64,000 nucleotides of DNA, taken from positions 18,198 through 82,197 of the forward strand of contig JAUWLF010000008.1 of the NCBI GenBank assembly GCA_030613785.1, written 5' to 3'. Each line of letters starts with the position of its first letter. Positions within the stretch are counted from its first letter, which is position 1. The position numbers and the translations under genes are program-made. Shown here piece by piece: positions 1 to 8,942 of this stretch. Source of the DNA: Chloroflexota bacterium (GTDB taxonomy: Bacteria; Chloroflexota; Anaerolineae; UBA7937; B3-Chlor). The notes beneath the pieces were generated by a model that searched no databases, had not been told where the DNA came from, and saw only the letters and a program-made list of their open reading frames with translations.

Positions 1-1367
1 GGTGCGCCTGGGTTCACCGGGATGAGCCAGAGGAGGCCACTCTCAAGGCCCAGCAGTTGATAGCGATGGCGGTGGCCAAAGCCAGGCTGGCTGAACCGAG
101 CGAGAGAGCGGAGGCCGGCGTCGCGCCGGGGGCACTGGTCATCGGCGGCGGAGTGGCGGGCATGGAGGCCTCACTGTCGCTGGCGAGGCAGGGCTTCCCA
201 GTCCACTTGGTGGAGAAGGAGAAGGAGCTGGGAGGCAACCTGCGCCACATTCACTACACCATCACCGGCACCGATCCCCAGCGGTATCTGAAAGAGTTGA
301 TCGACCAGGTGGAGGGCGAGGAGCTGATCACGGTCCATTTCGCTGCCCAAGTGAAAGAGGTAGTCAGCGCGCCGGGGCGGCACAGGACTCTCCTGTCCGC
401 GAACGGAAGGACGCTGGAGCTGGAGCACGGTGTGACCATTGTGGCGACAGGGGGGGAGGAGGTCAAACCCACCGAGTATCTGTATGGGGAACATCCTGGA
501 GTGTTGACGCAGCGGGAACTGGAAGAGAGAATCTCCGCGAATGAGCAGGCCCTTGCCGGTGTGAAGAACGTGGTGATGATTCAGTGCGTGGGTTCGCGCG
601 AGCCGACCCGACCCTATTGCAGTCGCATCTGTTGCTCCACAGCCATCAAGAACGCTCTCCGCATCAAGGAGCTGAACCCTGAGGCGAAGGTGGTCATCCT
701 CTTCCGCGACATGCGGACCTATGGCTTCCTGGAGGACTTCTACCGCCAGGCGCGGGAACAGGGAGTGATCTTCGTCCGCTACGAGCGCGAGAACAAACCT
801 GACGTGGAGGCGGTCGACGGCGGATTGCGTGTGCGGGTCAGGGAGCCGATCCTGGGAGGCGACTTGGCTCTGGACGCAGATCTGTTGGTGCTCAGTGTGG
901 GAGTCGAACCCGGCGATACCGAGACTCTGGCCAGCGTGCTTGGCGTACCGTTGGATGAGGACGGCTTCTTCCAGGAGGCGAACACCAAAGTGCGGCCTAT
1001 GGATTTCGAGGCTACGGGGATGTACCTTTGTGGCCTGTGCCACGCCCCGAAAACCATAGAGGAGTCCATCTCTCAAGCCAAGGGCGCTGCGATGCGTGCC
1101 GGGGTGATGCTGGCCAAACAGCGTCTCGACGGCCAGCTCGCGGTACCTTTTGTCAATCCTCGGCTGTGCATCGCCTGCGGCCTTTGCATAGAGACGTGTC
1201 CCTACAGCGCCTTGGTCGCCGATGAGGAGACAGGCATCACGCAAGTCATACCTGTGCTCTGCGAGGGGTGTGGTGTGTGTTCGGTGGCCTGTCCCAGTGG
1301 CGCCATACAGCAGCGCGTATTCGAGAAGACACAGCTCATGGCTATGCTGGATGTGGCCCTGGATTAG
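1..1367 (+). CDS. hdrA: HdrA-like FAD/Fe-S heterodisulfide reductase subunit A (5' partial)
   Basis: Flavoprotein electron-transfer subunit of the HdrA family, which takes electrons from a partner (usually MvhD/FlpD) and passes them to quinone, ferredoxin or disulfide acceptors. The frame is open to the window edge (first full codon at 3), and residues typical of internal HdrA sequence precede the first ATG at 57, so the true start lies upstream. Visible are the FAD-binding GGGVAGMEA motif, a central conserved region with CVGSRE and a CSRICC cysteine cluster, and two C-terminal [4Fe-4S] ferredoxin motifs (CIACGLCIETCP, CEGCGVCSVACP). The mvhD-like and frhB-like genes follow directly. The family is certain; the physiological acceptor is not. 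Confidence 0.93.
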   Translation, partial: CAWVHRDEPEEATLKAQQLIAMAVAKARLAEPSERAEAGVAPGALVIGGGVAGMEASLSLARQGFPVHLVEKEKELGGNLRHIHYTITGTDPQRYLKELIDQVEGEELITVHFAAQVKEVVSAPGRHRTLLSANGRTLELEHGVTIVATGGEEVKPTEYLYGEHPGVLTQRELEERISANEQALAGVKNVVMIQCVGSREPTRPYCSRICCSTAIKNALRIKELNPEAKVVILFRDMRTYGFLEDFYRQAREQGVIFVRYERENKPDVEAVDGGLRVRVREPILGGDLALDADLLVLSVGVEPGDTETLASVLGVPLDEDGFFQEANTKVRPMDFEATGMYLCGLCHAPKTIEESISQAKGAAMRAGVMLAKQRLDGQLAVPFVNPRLCIACGLCIETCPYSALVADEETGITQVIPVLCEGCGVCSVACPSGAIQQRVFEKTQLMAMLDVALD

Positions 1368-1411
1368 CCCTTGGCCTTGGGAGACTGGGTGCGGAAGTTG
1401 GAGTTGTGATC

Positions 1412-1834
1412 ATGGATGATTTTGAACCCAGAATAGTAGCTTTCCTGTGCAACTGGTGTGCGTACACTGGAGCTGACCTGGCTGGTACGTCGAGGTTGCA
1501 GTATCCGCCCAACGTGCGGGCCATTCGGGTGATGTGCAGCGGGGGTGTCGATCCTATCTACGTCATCAAGGCTCTCCTGGAGGGAGCTGACGGCGTGCTG
1601 ATCGGAGGTTGCCACCCGGGGGATTGCCACTACCAGAGCGGCAACTTGAAGGCCCGCCGTCGGGTGGCCATCCTGAGGAGCATCCTGGAACAGTTGGGCC
1701 TCGATCCTGACCGCGTGTGGCTACGCTGGATCAGCGCCAGCGAAGGCAAGCTCTTCGCCGACACCATCAAGGAGATGGTTGAGGAGCTGAAGGAGAAAGG
1801 ACCAAACCCCATGCGCGAGGCTTGGGCGATCTAG
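1412..1834 (+). CDS. mvhD: MvhD/FlpD-family hydrogenase iron-sulfur subunit
   Basis: Small (140 aa) [2Fe-2S] protein that feeds electrons into HdrA in methanogen and bacterial Hdr complexes. It shows the family N-terminus with CNWCAYTGAD, then MCSGGVDP and GCHPGDCHYQ, which supply the conserved cysteines. The ATG at 1412 is chosen because a GGAG sits about 8 nt upstream and the protein then begins like its relatives; the longer reading frame back into hdrA has no support. It lies 44 nt after hdrA and 24 nt before the Fe-S beta-subunit gene, so the three are probably co-transcribed and form one complex. Confidence 0.9.
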   Translation: MDDFEPRIVAFLCNWCAYTGADLAGTSRLQYPPNVRAIRVMCSGGVDPIYVIKALLEGADGVLIGGCHPGDCHYQSGNLKARRRVAILRSILEQLGLDPDRVWLRWISASEGKLFADTIKEMVEELKEKGPNPMREAWAI

Positions 1835-1858
1835 TTTAACTCAGCGGAGATACGACCT

Positions 1859-2995
1859 ATGAGTATACAGGCGACACTTGAAGTCAAGGATGGCGACGTG
1901 TTGGCCGCCTTGCGCGGGTTCCTGCGGCAACTCCTGGAGATGGGAATCATGGATGCCTTGCTGGTGCCCCTGGAGTTGCCCTCAGGAGATGCCATAGTGC
2001 AGACGCTGGTCAAGGACGCAGGCAAACTGGAGAGTGCCAATCCTCTGGCGCCGGTGATGATGGTCAACTCCGCCAATGTGGTGTCCAACCTGACCCGCCT
2101 TGGGAACAGGGAGAAGGTGGGAGTGGTCCTGAAGTCCTGCGAGATGAGGGCGCTGGTGGAACTGGTCAAGTTGCAGCAGGCCAGTTTGGATAACCTCGTC
2201 ACGATCGGTGTGGACTGTCTGGGCACCTATGAGTTGACTCAGTATGCACAGTTGAGCAACGAGTTGGACGACAGCGCCGGGCCGTCCGTGGAGAAGCTTC
2301 ACGCGGCGAAAGACGGGGAGGTCATACCTCGAGAGGGTTACGAGTTTCGGGCCGCTTGCCAGATCTGCGAATACCCCATCCCCATGAGCGTGGACATCAA
2401 CATGGCCTTCATAGGTGTGGACACGGAGACCATGATCTTGCTGGAGATGGAACCGGAGATAGGGCAAGAGGTGCTGGAGAAGCTGGGGTTGCAGGAGGGC
2501 GAGGCTCCGGCCAGAGAGGAGTCGGTGGCCAAGTTGGTGGCCGCCAGGGAGAAGGAGAGAGATGAGGCCTTCGCTCGGTTCCACGAGACCGTGAACGACA
2601 CAGCCAGCCTCGTGGCTCAGTTCTCCACCTGCATCGCTTGTCACAACTGTACCACCGCGTGTCCCATCTGCTACTGCAAGGAGTGCATCTTCGAAACGGA
2701 CACGTTCAGACACCCGTCCGAGCGCTATCTCATGTGGGCCGAGCGCAAGGGTGCCGCCAGGATGCCCAGCGATACGGTGCTGTTTCAGTTGACCAGGATG
2801 AACCACATGGTCAGTTCCTGTGTGGGATGTGGGATGTGTGAGAGCGCGTGCCCCAGCGACCTTCCTCTGGCGCTGATCTTCCGGGCCGTGGGTCAGAAGG
2901 TCCAGGAGTTGTTCGAGTACGTCCCTGGACGGAGCCTGGAGGAAGAACTCCCGGTGGCTACGTTCAAGGAAGACGAATTCCCTGAGTACAAGTGA
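1859..2995 (+). CDS. FrhB/FdhB-like 4Fe-4S dicluster electron-transfer protein
   Basis: A 378 aa protein resembling the beta subunit of coenzyme F420 hydrogenase/dehydrogenase and formate dehydrogenase. The N-terminal half carries the family signature around KSCEMRALVELVK and IGVDCLGTYE. The C-terminal half has two ferredoxin-type cysteine clusters (CIACHNCTTACP with a further CYCKEC, and CVGCGMCESACPSD). A CQICEYP motif lies between. CGGAGA precedes the ATG by about 8 nt. Next to hdrA and mvhD it is best read as the module that connects the Hdr complex to a donor such as F420, NAD(P)H, formate or ferredoxin. Which donor is used cannot be told from the sequence. Confidence 0.85.
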   Translation: MSIQATLEVKDGDVLAALRGFLRQLLEMGIMDALLVPLELPSGDAIVQTLVKDAGKLESANPLAPVMMVNSANVVSNLTRLGNREKVGVVLKSCEMRALVELVKLQQASLDNLVTIGVDCLGTYELTQYAQLSNELDDSAGPSVEKLHAAKDGEVIPREGYEFRAACQICEYPIPMSVDINMAFIGVDTETMILLEMEPEIGQEVLEKLGLQEGEAPAREESVAKLVAAREKERDEAFARFHETVNDTASLVAQFSTCIACHNCTTACPICYCKECIFETDTFRHPSERYLMWAERKGAARMPSDTVLFQLTRMNHMVSSCVGCGMCESACPSDLPLALIFRAVGQKVQELFEYVPGRSLEEELPVATFKEDEFPEYK

Positions 2996-3274
2996 CGAAG
3001 GTTGCCAGTGCGCCACGCCCCTTGTCCCATCCTCGTAGTCAAGTAGCACACAGACCGATTCTTGCTCCTCGAACCGATCCTCAAGCCTATGCTCGTCCGT
3101 TGGGCCAGTTGCCGCGACTCACCATGTGTCTCAAAAGCTAGCCCTCGTTGGGCGTGCAAGGGGGCGCGACATTGTTCGGAGATGTGCGTGTAGTGAACTT
3201 GGGCCGGTGGGACTAAGGGGGTTTGCGTAGTTTTCCCTGTTCCCTTCCGTCACCGGGGCCAGGGGCTCCCGCAA

Positions 3275-3698
3275 CTAGTCACCCAAGCGCGCTTCGAGCT
3301 CGGCAATCAGCCCTGGGAGATTGGGACGGTCTGAGCGGATGTCCGGCGCTGGGACACGGTGATGCTTGATGTCTGGCGGAACGTGTTTGTTGTGTGGATG
3401 GGTAGCAGCCACGTCCGGATCATGCGGGTGGGGGAAGTCATCATACCAATAGAGCTTCTCAGCGTGCTGGTACACCTCGTAACTGTAACCCGTGATCAAT
3501 GCCCGCCGCAAAGTCGATTTCTTCAAGCACGCGCAGCCTGAGGCCGACAGGGAAAAAGACCTCACCGTCGGCAATGCCGGTATAGGGGCTTACTGACCAC
3601 ACGACGAGCGTAGAATGCAACACCGTGGGGCGGTTCACTAGTTCCGCGACAAGACGGCTGTATGCGTCCAACGAACCGAGGGGGTTCTGTTCTGGCAT
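3275..3698 (-). pseudogene. TumE-like (DUF6516) toxin, frameshifted
   Basis: Toxin component of a TumE/DUF6516-type toxin-antitoxin pair. The N-terminal part reads in the frame starting at ATG 3698 (SRLVAELVNRP... [10 protein letters not shown]). The rest continues in the next frame ([36 protein letters not shown]) to the stop at 3275. One extra base close to 3500 accounts for the switch; without it the protein would be about 140 aa and complete. Its start overlaps the antitoxin stop (TGATG), so the two were translationally coupled. Either a disabled toxin or a sequencing error; the family name is given with moderate certainty. Confidence 0.7.
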
Positions 3699-3970
3699 CA
3701 GTACGCTGGTTGCAAGCGCATGGCATCGATCAGATCACGGCCTTCCATCTGGGCTTCGTAGGCCGCCTTGCGTCGCAACCAGGTTTCATAGATGCCCTTC
3801 CAACGGACAAAGTCTATCCGCGTTTCGTCGTAGTCATCGAATTGGTCGAGTTTCCCTGATGTGAGCGCGGCGTAGAAATCCTCGTTCAGCACACCGTACT
3901 TCTCTTCATATAGAGTCAACCGGCGTTCAAGCAGTTTCATCTCTACTACAAGCTCATGGATCTCCATCAT
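3698..3970 (-). CDS. TumA-like antitoxin partner of DUF6516 toxin
   Basis: A 90 aa protein with a helical, charged N-terminus (EIHELVVEMKLLERRLTLYEEKYG) and a C-terminal segment (FVRWKGIYETWLRR) like proteins regularly found upstream of TumE/DUF6516 toxins. The start is placed at 3970, the first of two tandem ATG codons, because AGGAAGGAAAG lies just upstream; an ATG at 4033 would add 21 residues without ribosome-site support. Its stop codon overlaps the toxin start by one base. No DNA-binding motif was identified with certainty. It may persist as an orphan antitoxin if the toxin frameshift is real. Confidence 0.6.
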   Translation of the reverse strand: MMEIHELVVEMKLLERRLTLYEEKYGVLNEDFYAALTSGKLDQFDDYDETRIDFVRWKGIYETWLRRKAAYEAQMEGRDLIDAMRLQPAY

Positions 3971-4374
3971 TACTTGCTTTCCTTCCTTGCCCTTCAAAGA
4001 AGGCATCATAGGTCGGTACGGCCAGTTCCTCAATCGTGCCGATTCACATGTCTGCCCAGGATTATGACTCAGATTGCAGCGTTCTGCAAGGTACTGGATT
4101 GCTGGTCCTCGCTAGCCCGGTGGGGCTAGTTGCCCGTTCGGCCTCCTGAGCCCAAACCGGGCCGTCAGGGACAAGTTGGTGTTGTACACTGTCTCCAAGA
4201 ATATCGGACCCCAGCGAATGCATCGGCAAACGAGCGCAGCCAGTAGATCACGCTTGATCTTGTCAGCGCCGAAGCGGGCACTACAAACGACAGATCGCCC
4301 TGGTTCGGGGAACCGGCCTGGGCGTGACATGCTCTCGGCGTTGCCAGTGCATGCTGGCGTGATCTTGAGCAGGG
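3971..4374. other. Gap without recognisable gene
   Basis: No reading frame here resembles a known family. The only structure seen is a short inverted repeat with 7-bp arms (CTAGCCC 4112-4118, GGGCTAG 4123-4129) and a 4-nt loop. It has no adjoining T-run, so it is not a convincing terminator. Confidence 0.4.
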
Positions 4375-5160
4375 CTACTTGGACTTGAGTTTGCGTCGCG
4401 TGAAGCGCAGTCCAGACCAGGTCTCGTCAATGGAGCACACCTTGTAGTCCACCAGGCCCGCGGCGAGGCCGACCTCGCGTACGACACCTTGCGACACATT
4501 GCTGGTTACTCCAGAGGACTTCTTCGGCCAAACGATCCACAGCCCTCCTCCTTCGGCGAAGGCGCCCATGCGCTCGATTCCTTGGTCCAGGTCCTTCCGT
4601 GACCTGGTGAACCACAACGTCACATCGGGCTGACCACGGAGCTGTCGCCGAAAGACCACACCCTCGGGCAGCTCGCCGAGGGTCTCTTCAAACCCGTCCG
4701 GCGCGCCCACCAGGGCGACCACCGAGTTGGCTCTGATGCCCAGCTTCTTCGGCAACGGCGTGCCTGCATAGGCGTCCATCACCGACCGTGCTACCACGGG
4801 GTCTATTGGAGGAGAGGCGATGGCACGCTTGAGCGAGTTGCGGATCCGGTTCCAGGTGGTATAGACAGCATCCGGCAGCATCTCCTTGATGCGCGCCACC
4901 TTCTCCGGGTCCCCCTCGACGAAGACCAGCGGCACCTGACGGGTGGCCTTGTACTTTCGAATGCCCAATGCCACATCTCGACCTTGGGATGGCAGCCGGC
5001 TCAGGTCGATGACCACTGCACTCGGAGGGCTCTCCCTCAGGGCGCGTAAGCCAGCCTGGTCCAACGGATCCGAGACCACGCCATATCCCGCAGAGCGAAG
5101 CTCGTCGGCCCGCTCCTCGGCCTCAGCGGCGTTCCAGTGGATCAGACGGACGTAGGTCAC
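4375..5160 (-). CDS. Pseudo-receiver domain fused to DUF3052 domain
   Basis: A 261 aa protein of two domains. Residues about 1-115 look like a response-regulator receiver fold: a beta-alpha pattern, a conserved-position Asp in VVIDLSRLPSQG, and PLVFVEGDPEKV. The acidic pair after strand 1 and the usual Lys are missing, so it is probably a non-phosphorylated pseudo-receiver. The C-terminal about 130 residues match DUF3052 (KLGIRANSVVALVGAPDGFEETLG, DVTLWFTRSRKDL, LWIVWPKKSSG). The start is the GTG at 5160, preceded by AGAGGGA; longer forms add residues that fit no domain. Function unknown. Confidence 0.75.
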   Translation of the reverse strand: MTYVRLIHWNAAEAEERADELRSAGYGVVSDPLDQAGLRALRESPPSAVVIDLSRLPSQGRDVALGIRKYKATRQVPLVFVEGDPEKVARIKEMLPDAVYTTWNRIRNSLKRAIASPPIDPVVARSVMDAYAGTPLPKKLGIRANSVVALVGAPDGFEETLGELPEGVVFRRQLRGQPDVTLWFTRSRKDLDQGIERMGAFAEGGGLWIVWPKKSSGVTSNVSQGVVREVGLAAGLVDYKVCSIDETWSGLRFTRRKLKSK

Positions 5161-5313
5161 GGGGATTCCCTCTCTTTGCAATCGCCTAGAACGTGACCGC
5201 AGACGTCCCCAGTCTCGGGGACCGATGCAGCGACCAAGAGTCCGGGCCAATACGTGAGTACGTGCGCAAGACTACATCGACACCCTTACGTGGGCAGTTG
5301 CGACCAGCCAGAG

Positions 5314-6084
5314 CTAGGTTGGCTGCGTGTCCAAAAGCTTAAGAAGGTCCTTCTTGATCTCGTAATGATAGGACAGTAGCGTTCCGTTGTACACCAGACT
5401 GAAGACACCATACGGCGACGGAGCTGAGTCCTGAACATCTTGACAGTTTTCGAGTTCCACCACCTGGCTTTCCACACCCATCTCATGGGCAGTGTCCAAT
5501 GCTGTGTTGACTGCGTCATCGACGTATGGACACTGGTCGGAACGGATGATAGTCAACCCGGGACCATACCGCCTAGCCCTTTCATCCCAATCTTGAGGGA
5601 ACGTAGGCGATGGAGCGTCGCCGAACTTCTTCACCAGTAACTCAAACGAAGGTGCCGCTCCGTCCACTGGCTCGAATCCATGTTTGAGGAACAACTCTTT
5701 GCCCGCCAGCCAGATTCTGCTGCTGGTCACCATAGCCACGCCGTGTCGCTGCGTGTTCCGTGCATCGTCGATACAGTCGTTCAGCAAGCGCGAACCATAC
5801 CCTTTGCCTTTGGCCCTACCCGAGACCCACACACAATGAATGACCATGTAGCTGCTGGCGTTGACAGCTCTCCACGCGAATTCAGCAGGTACGTACTCGA
5901 TGAACCCTACAGGCCTTCCACTGTCGTAGAGTATCTTGATCTTCATCCCCTCCGCAAACCGTTGCTGTAGCCAGTCTAGTTTGCGGCGATATCCCTCTGA
6001 TTTTCGCTTGCTCCTGTAGCAGAAGAATCCACGTTTCGCGACATTGGTGGCATCGACAGTAGCAATCTCGACATCGCCATTCAT
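5314..6084 (-). CDS. GNAT acetyltransferase with C-terminal YoaP-like domain
   Basis: A 256 aa protein with an N-terminal GNAT fold. The acetyl-CoA pyrophosphate loop is seen in VSGRAKGKGYGSRLL, and KELFLKHGFEPVD closes the domain. The last about 90 residues (GLTIIRSDQCPYVDDAVNTAL ... SYHYEIKKDLLKLL) match the YoaP-like extension found in bacterial GNAT proteins. The ATG at 6084 has GGAGG about 9 nt upstream. Substrate unknown; family members are thought to acetylate small molecules or proteins. Monocistronic as far as can be seen. Confidence 0.85.
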   Translation of the reverse strand: MNGDVEIATVDATNVAKRGFFCYRSKRKSEGYRRKLDWLQQRFAEGMKIKILYDSGRPVGFIEYVPAEFAWRAVNASSYMVIHCVWVSGRAKGKGYGSRLLNDCIDDARNTQRHGVAMVTSSRIWLAGKELFLKHGFEPVDGAAPSFELLVKKFGDAPSPTFPQDWDERARRYGPGLTIIRSDQCPYVDDAVNTALDTAHEMGVESQVVELENCQDVQDSAPSPYGVFSLVYNGTLLSYHYEIKKDLLKLLDTQPT

Positions 6085-6339
6085 CTCTCATTACCTCCCT
6101 GGCTTGGAATCTCCAAGTCCACAGGCTATCATCGCCACTGTGCAACCGTGTAGCAGCCCCATGCCCCTCTGACAGTCCCGCCGCTTGACATGCTAGGTGC
6201 GTGTTCCTGTTGTGAATGCCGTCGAGTGTCCACCAGCACGCGCTCTGCCCTTAGGAGCAAGCCCATCGCGGGCGCGGTCGGCCGCAGTGATCAGTCAGAT
6301 CGTCTGCGCGACCAAGATCGTAAGGCTCAGGAATCGAGT

Positions 6340-7149
6340 TCACTTGGCAACCCTGCCGTGGAATAGCGACTCCGTGAAGAAGGCATAGTAGTCCGGAAGA
6401 TTCAAGATGAAATCCGATGACTCTGGTTCGCAGAGACGTTGGTATTCTACCCAGTCCTCCTGTGACAACTCTGACTCCACGTTCACCCAGCGCATCTCAA
6501 ACAGTGAGATCAACGCCTCTCGGATCTCATCACTCAGCGGGGCCTGAACGTCACCCACGAAGGTTTGGGCGGTGAGTTCATCCAAGCCTACGTCACGGAA
6601 CCAGCCCAGTGCGCGCAAGAAGTGCAACTCCGGCCTCTTTCCTTTGACGAAAGGTGCAATCCCTGAAGAGGTCGCATTCAGCCGGGCCTCCAGCAAGGGG
6701 TGTCCCGGAAGCAGCATCTGAGAAGACCAGGCAAGGATGGCTACTGTGCCTCCGGGCTTCACCACCCGGGCAAGTTCCTCCACCAAAGGCAGAGGTTCCA
6801 GTGGTAATCCCACGCAGTCGGCACTCCATGCCCAATCGAAGGTGTTATCGTCGAAGGGGAGTCTTCTCACGTCCCCTTCCCGAAAGGAAACCTGTCCCGA
6901 GAGGCCGGCCTTCTCTGCGATTCGCTCAGCGTGAACGAGGAACTCGGGGCACAGATCAAGGCCGGTGACGTGTCCGGCGGGCCCGATCGCCTCTACTAGC
7001 AACGGGACCTGGAGGCCAATGCCGCATCCTGCATCGAGTCCTCTACTTCCCACGGGGAGCCGCAGTGCCTGGATCGCCGCACGAAGGTATGGTTCCCTCA
7101 GGGGATTGGACTCACGCAGCCTCTGTATGTACTCATTGGTGTCAGGCAT
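6340..7149 (-). CDS. Class I SAM-dependent methyltransferase (UbiE/Methyltransf_11 type)
   Basis: A 269 aa cytosolic methyltransferase. Motif I is GLDAGCGIGLQVPLL. The acidic residue ending strand 2 is in VTGLDLCPEFL, motif II/post-II in VSFREGDVRRLPFDDNTFDWAWS, and VVKPGGTVAILAW is the usual strand-5 motif of this family. The C-terminal half is an extra helical region that probably shapes the substrate pocket. A GGGGAGGGTGGAG stretch precedes the ATG. The methyl acceptor cannot be assigned. The gene lies just downstream of a decayed DUF6144 fragment on the same strand. Confidence 0.85.
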   Translation of the reverse strand: MPDTNEYIQRLRESNPLREPYLRAAIQALRLPVGSRGLDAGCGIGLQVPLLVEAIGPAGHVTGLDLCPEFLVHAERIAEKAGLSGQVSFREGDVRRLPFDDNTFDWAWSADCVGLPLEPLPLVEELARVVKPGGTVAILAWSSQMLLPGHPLLEARLNATSSGIAPFVKGKRPELHFLRALGWFRDVGLDELTAQTFVGDVQAPLSDEIREALISLFEMRWVNVESELSQEDWVEYQRLCEPESSDFILNLPDYYAFFTESLFHGRVAK

Positions 7150-7257
7150 TCTCCACCCTCCCCACCTTGAAGATCACCGGTCTGAACCAGTCCGTGCAGC
7201 CGGTGATGACAGCACCGGGCTGCCTCAACCCAGGCATGTTTCCTCCGGCGGCGACGC

Positions 7258-7458
7258 TCAGTATGTCCTTGCGCATGTCTGCTCAGGCCCAAGCGCAGAA
7301 TCCCTCTGGCATTCCTTGGCTGAAGGAATGGCGCCTTCGCGGGCACAGGTCCGTCCACAGGACTCCATGAGACTGATCTTCGTTTGCTCATCCAGGTGGG
7401 CATCCATGCTGTCCATGAGGTTCATGGCCCATCTCTCCGTGAACTTCTCTCGAGCCAT
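7258..7458 (-). pseudogene. N-terminal fragment of a DUF6144-like protein
   Basis: A short frame that starts at an ATG with a strong AGGAGG 8-9 nt upstream and begins like DUF6144 proteins (FTERWAMNLMDSMDAHLDE, LMESCGRTCAREGAI), including the two early cysteines. After about 50 residues the match dissolves and the frame stops. The cysteine-rich second half expected in the family is not found in any frame before the methyltransferase gene. It is therefore read as a truncated or decayed gene. The family name rests on memory of the N-terminal pattern only. Confidence 0.4.
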
Positions 7459-7662
7459 CTTGCGGACCTCCTGTCACGCGGCGTCGGGCCCGTCCCCGTG
7501 CTGATCTTGTCGTAAGCGTCCTCAGCGGGCCAGTTGCTTGATGAAGCGTGCATCCCTGGACGCAGTCGCGCGATTCTGCGCATCAGGGTGAAGTTGCTCC
7601 AGAGCGTGGTGCGATGTGACCCAGAAGCCGCAGCGCTTTGTTCAGGATGGCACACGCCACCG

Positions 7663-8163
7663 TTAGCCCTCTTGTTCGGCGAGCATCGCTTTCAGCCGCG
7701 CTGAATGGATGTGGCAGATAGCCACAGCTATCGCATCGGCAGCGTCATCGGGCTCAGGAACGAAATCGAGGCGCAGAAGCAGCTTCACCAGTTGCTGGAC
7801 CTGATCCTTGGTAGCCCGACCGTAGCCCACGACGGACTGCTTCACTTCCAGGGGAGTATACTCGTAGAGGGGCACGTCGGCCTCGGCCACCGCCAGGAGA
7901 ACCACGCCCCGAGCCTGCCCCACGGATAGAGCAGTGCGCACATTCTTGCTGAAGAAGAGCTTCTCCACAGCTACCGCGCTGGGACGGTGGCGGGAGATGA
8001 TCTCTCCCAAGTCGCGGTGGATGGTCTGGAGTCTCTGGGGGTGGGGCACATGTTGAGAGGTGTTGATCGTTCCGTAGTCAACCAGAGCAAGGTCGGCGCC
8101 ATCTTGGGATACCAGACCATAGCCTGTAATAGCGGTGCCGGGATCGATGCCCAGGACTAACAT
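7663..8163 (-). CDS. ruvC: Holliday junction resolvase RuvC
   Basis: Homodimeric endonuclease that cuts four-way DNA junctions bound by RuvAB during recombinational repair. At 166 aa it has the normal family length. The catalytic acidic residues are visible: D7 in GIDPGT, E67 in VAVEKLFF, and the pair D140/D143 in EPDDAADAIA. AGAGGG lies just before the ATG. It follows yebC by 16 nt at the 3' end of the ftsK-infA-DUF72-yebC run; yebC next to ruvC is a common bacterial arrangement. ruvA and ruvB are not in this window. Confidence 0.97.
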   Translation of the reverse strand: MLVLGIDPGTAITGYGLVSQDGADLALVDYGTINTSQHVPHPQRLQTIHRDLGEIISRHRPSAVAVEKLFFSKNVRTALSVGQARGVVLLAVAEADVPLYEYTPLEVKQSVVGYGRATKDQVQQLVKLLLRLDFVPEPDDAADAIAVAICHIHSARLKAMLAEQEG

Positions 8164-8179
8164 GCCGGCCCTCTAGGCG

Positions 8180-8938
8180 TCACGCTTGCGCTTCTTCGTA
8201 CCTGGTGACCATCTCGGGGGTGAGATAGAGATTGGAGTAGACCTGCTGCACATCATCCATCTCCTCCAGCATCTCGATGATGCGCATGACCTTGAGCGTC
8301 TCCGACTCCGCCAGTTCGGTCATGGCTGTGGGAGTCATTGTGAGTTCCGCCGCGGTCAAGGTGACGCCCCTCCCTTCCAGGGCTTCCTTCACCTTCTGGA
8401 AATCCTTGGTCTCGGTGTATATCTCCAGTGTGTTGTCCTCGATGTTTACATCCACGGCCCCCTCATCAATGGCCAGCAGGGCCAGCTCCTCGGAGTCCAT
8501 GTCGCCAACCTGGGCGATGATGAACCCCTGCTGTTGAAAGAGATAGGTTACCGCGCCGGTCTCCGCAAGCCTGCCACCGTAGCGCGTGAAGACGCGTCGG
8601 ATGTCAGCGACAGCTCGATTGCGGTTGTCGGTCAACGTCGGGAGCAGGAGGGCTATCCCGTGGGGCGCATAGCCTTCATAGAGCACCTCTTCCAGCACTT
8701 CGCCCTTGAGTTCCCCTGTACCTCGCTTGATGGCCCGTTCGATGTTGTCCTTGGGCATGTTCGCCTGTCTGGCCTTTTCCACGACCAAGCGCAAGCGGAA
8801 ATTGGAGTCGGGGTCGCCCCCTCCCCCTCGGGCGGCGATGGTGATCTCGCGAGCGATTCTGGTGAAGAGCTGCCCTCTCTTGGCATCGGTGGCCGCCTTC
8901 TTGCGCTTTATGGTAGACCATTTCGAGTGTCCAGACAT
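8180..8938 (-). CDS. yebC: YebC/PmpR family transcriptional/translational regulator
   Basis: A 252 aa cytosolic protein with the invariant YebC N-terminus (MSGHSKWSTIKRKKAATDAK), then AREITIAARGGGGDP and NMPKDNIERAIKRGTGE, followed by YEGYAPHGIALL. Members act as DNA-binding regulators, and some relieve ribosome stalling at proline runs. The Shine-Dalgarno AAGGAGGTGACGAG overlaps the end of the DUF72 gene 4 nt upstream, so translation is likely coupled. Length and motif order are normal for the family. Confidence 0.96.
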   Translation of the reverse strand: MSGHSKWSTIKRKKAATDAKRGQLFTRIAREITIAARGGGGDPDSNFRLRLVVEKARQANMPKDNIERAIKRGTGELKGEVLEEVLYEGYAPHGIALLLPTLTDNRNRAVADIRRVFTRYGGRLAETGAVTYLFQQQGFIIAQVGDMDSEELALLAIDEGAVDVNIEDNTLEIYTETKDFQKVKEALEGRGVTLTAAELTMTPTAMTELAESETLKVMRIIEMLEEMDDVQQVYSNLYLTPEMVTRYEEAQA

Positions 8939-8942
8939 CTCG

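Noticed and set aside
171..1244. Long minus-strand frame opposite hdrA
   Set aside because: Its protein has no family pattern and lies wholly antisense to a clearly coding gene; GC-rich codon use explains the open frame.
4112..4129. Inverted repeat as terminator
   Set aside because: No T-run on either strand and no gene end close enough.
7422..7655. Minus-strand frame between ruvC and the DUF6144 fragment
   Set aside because: Low-complexity Ser/Arg composition, no start signal and no family pattern.
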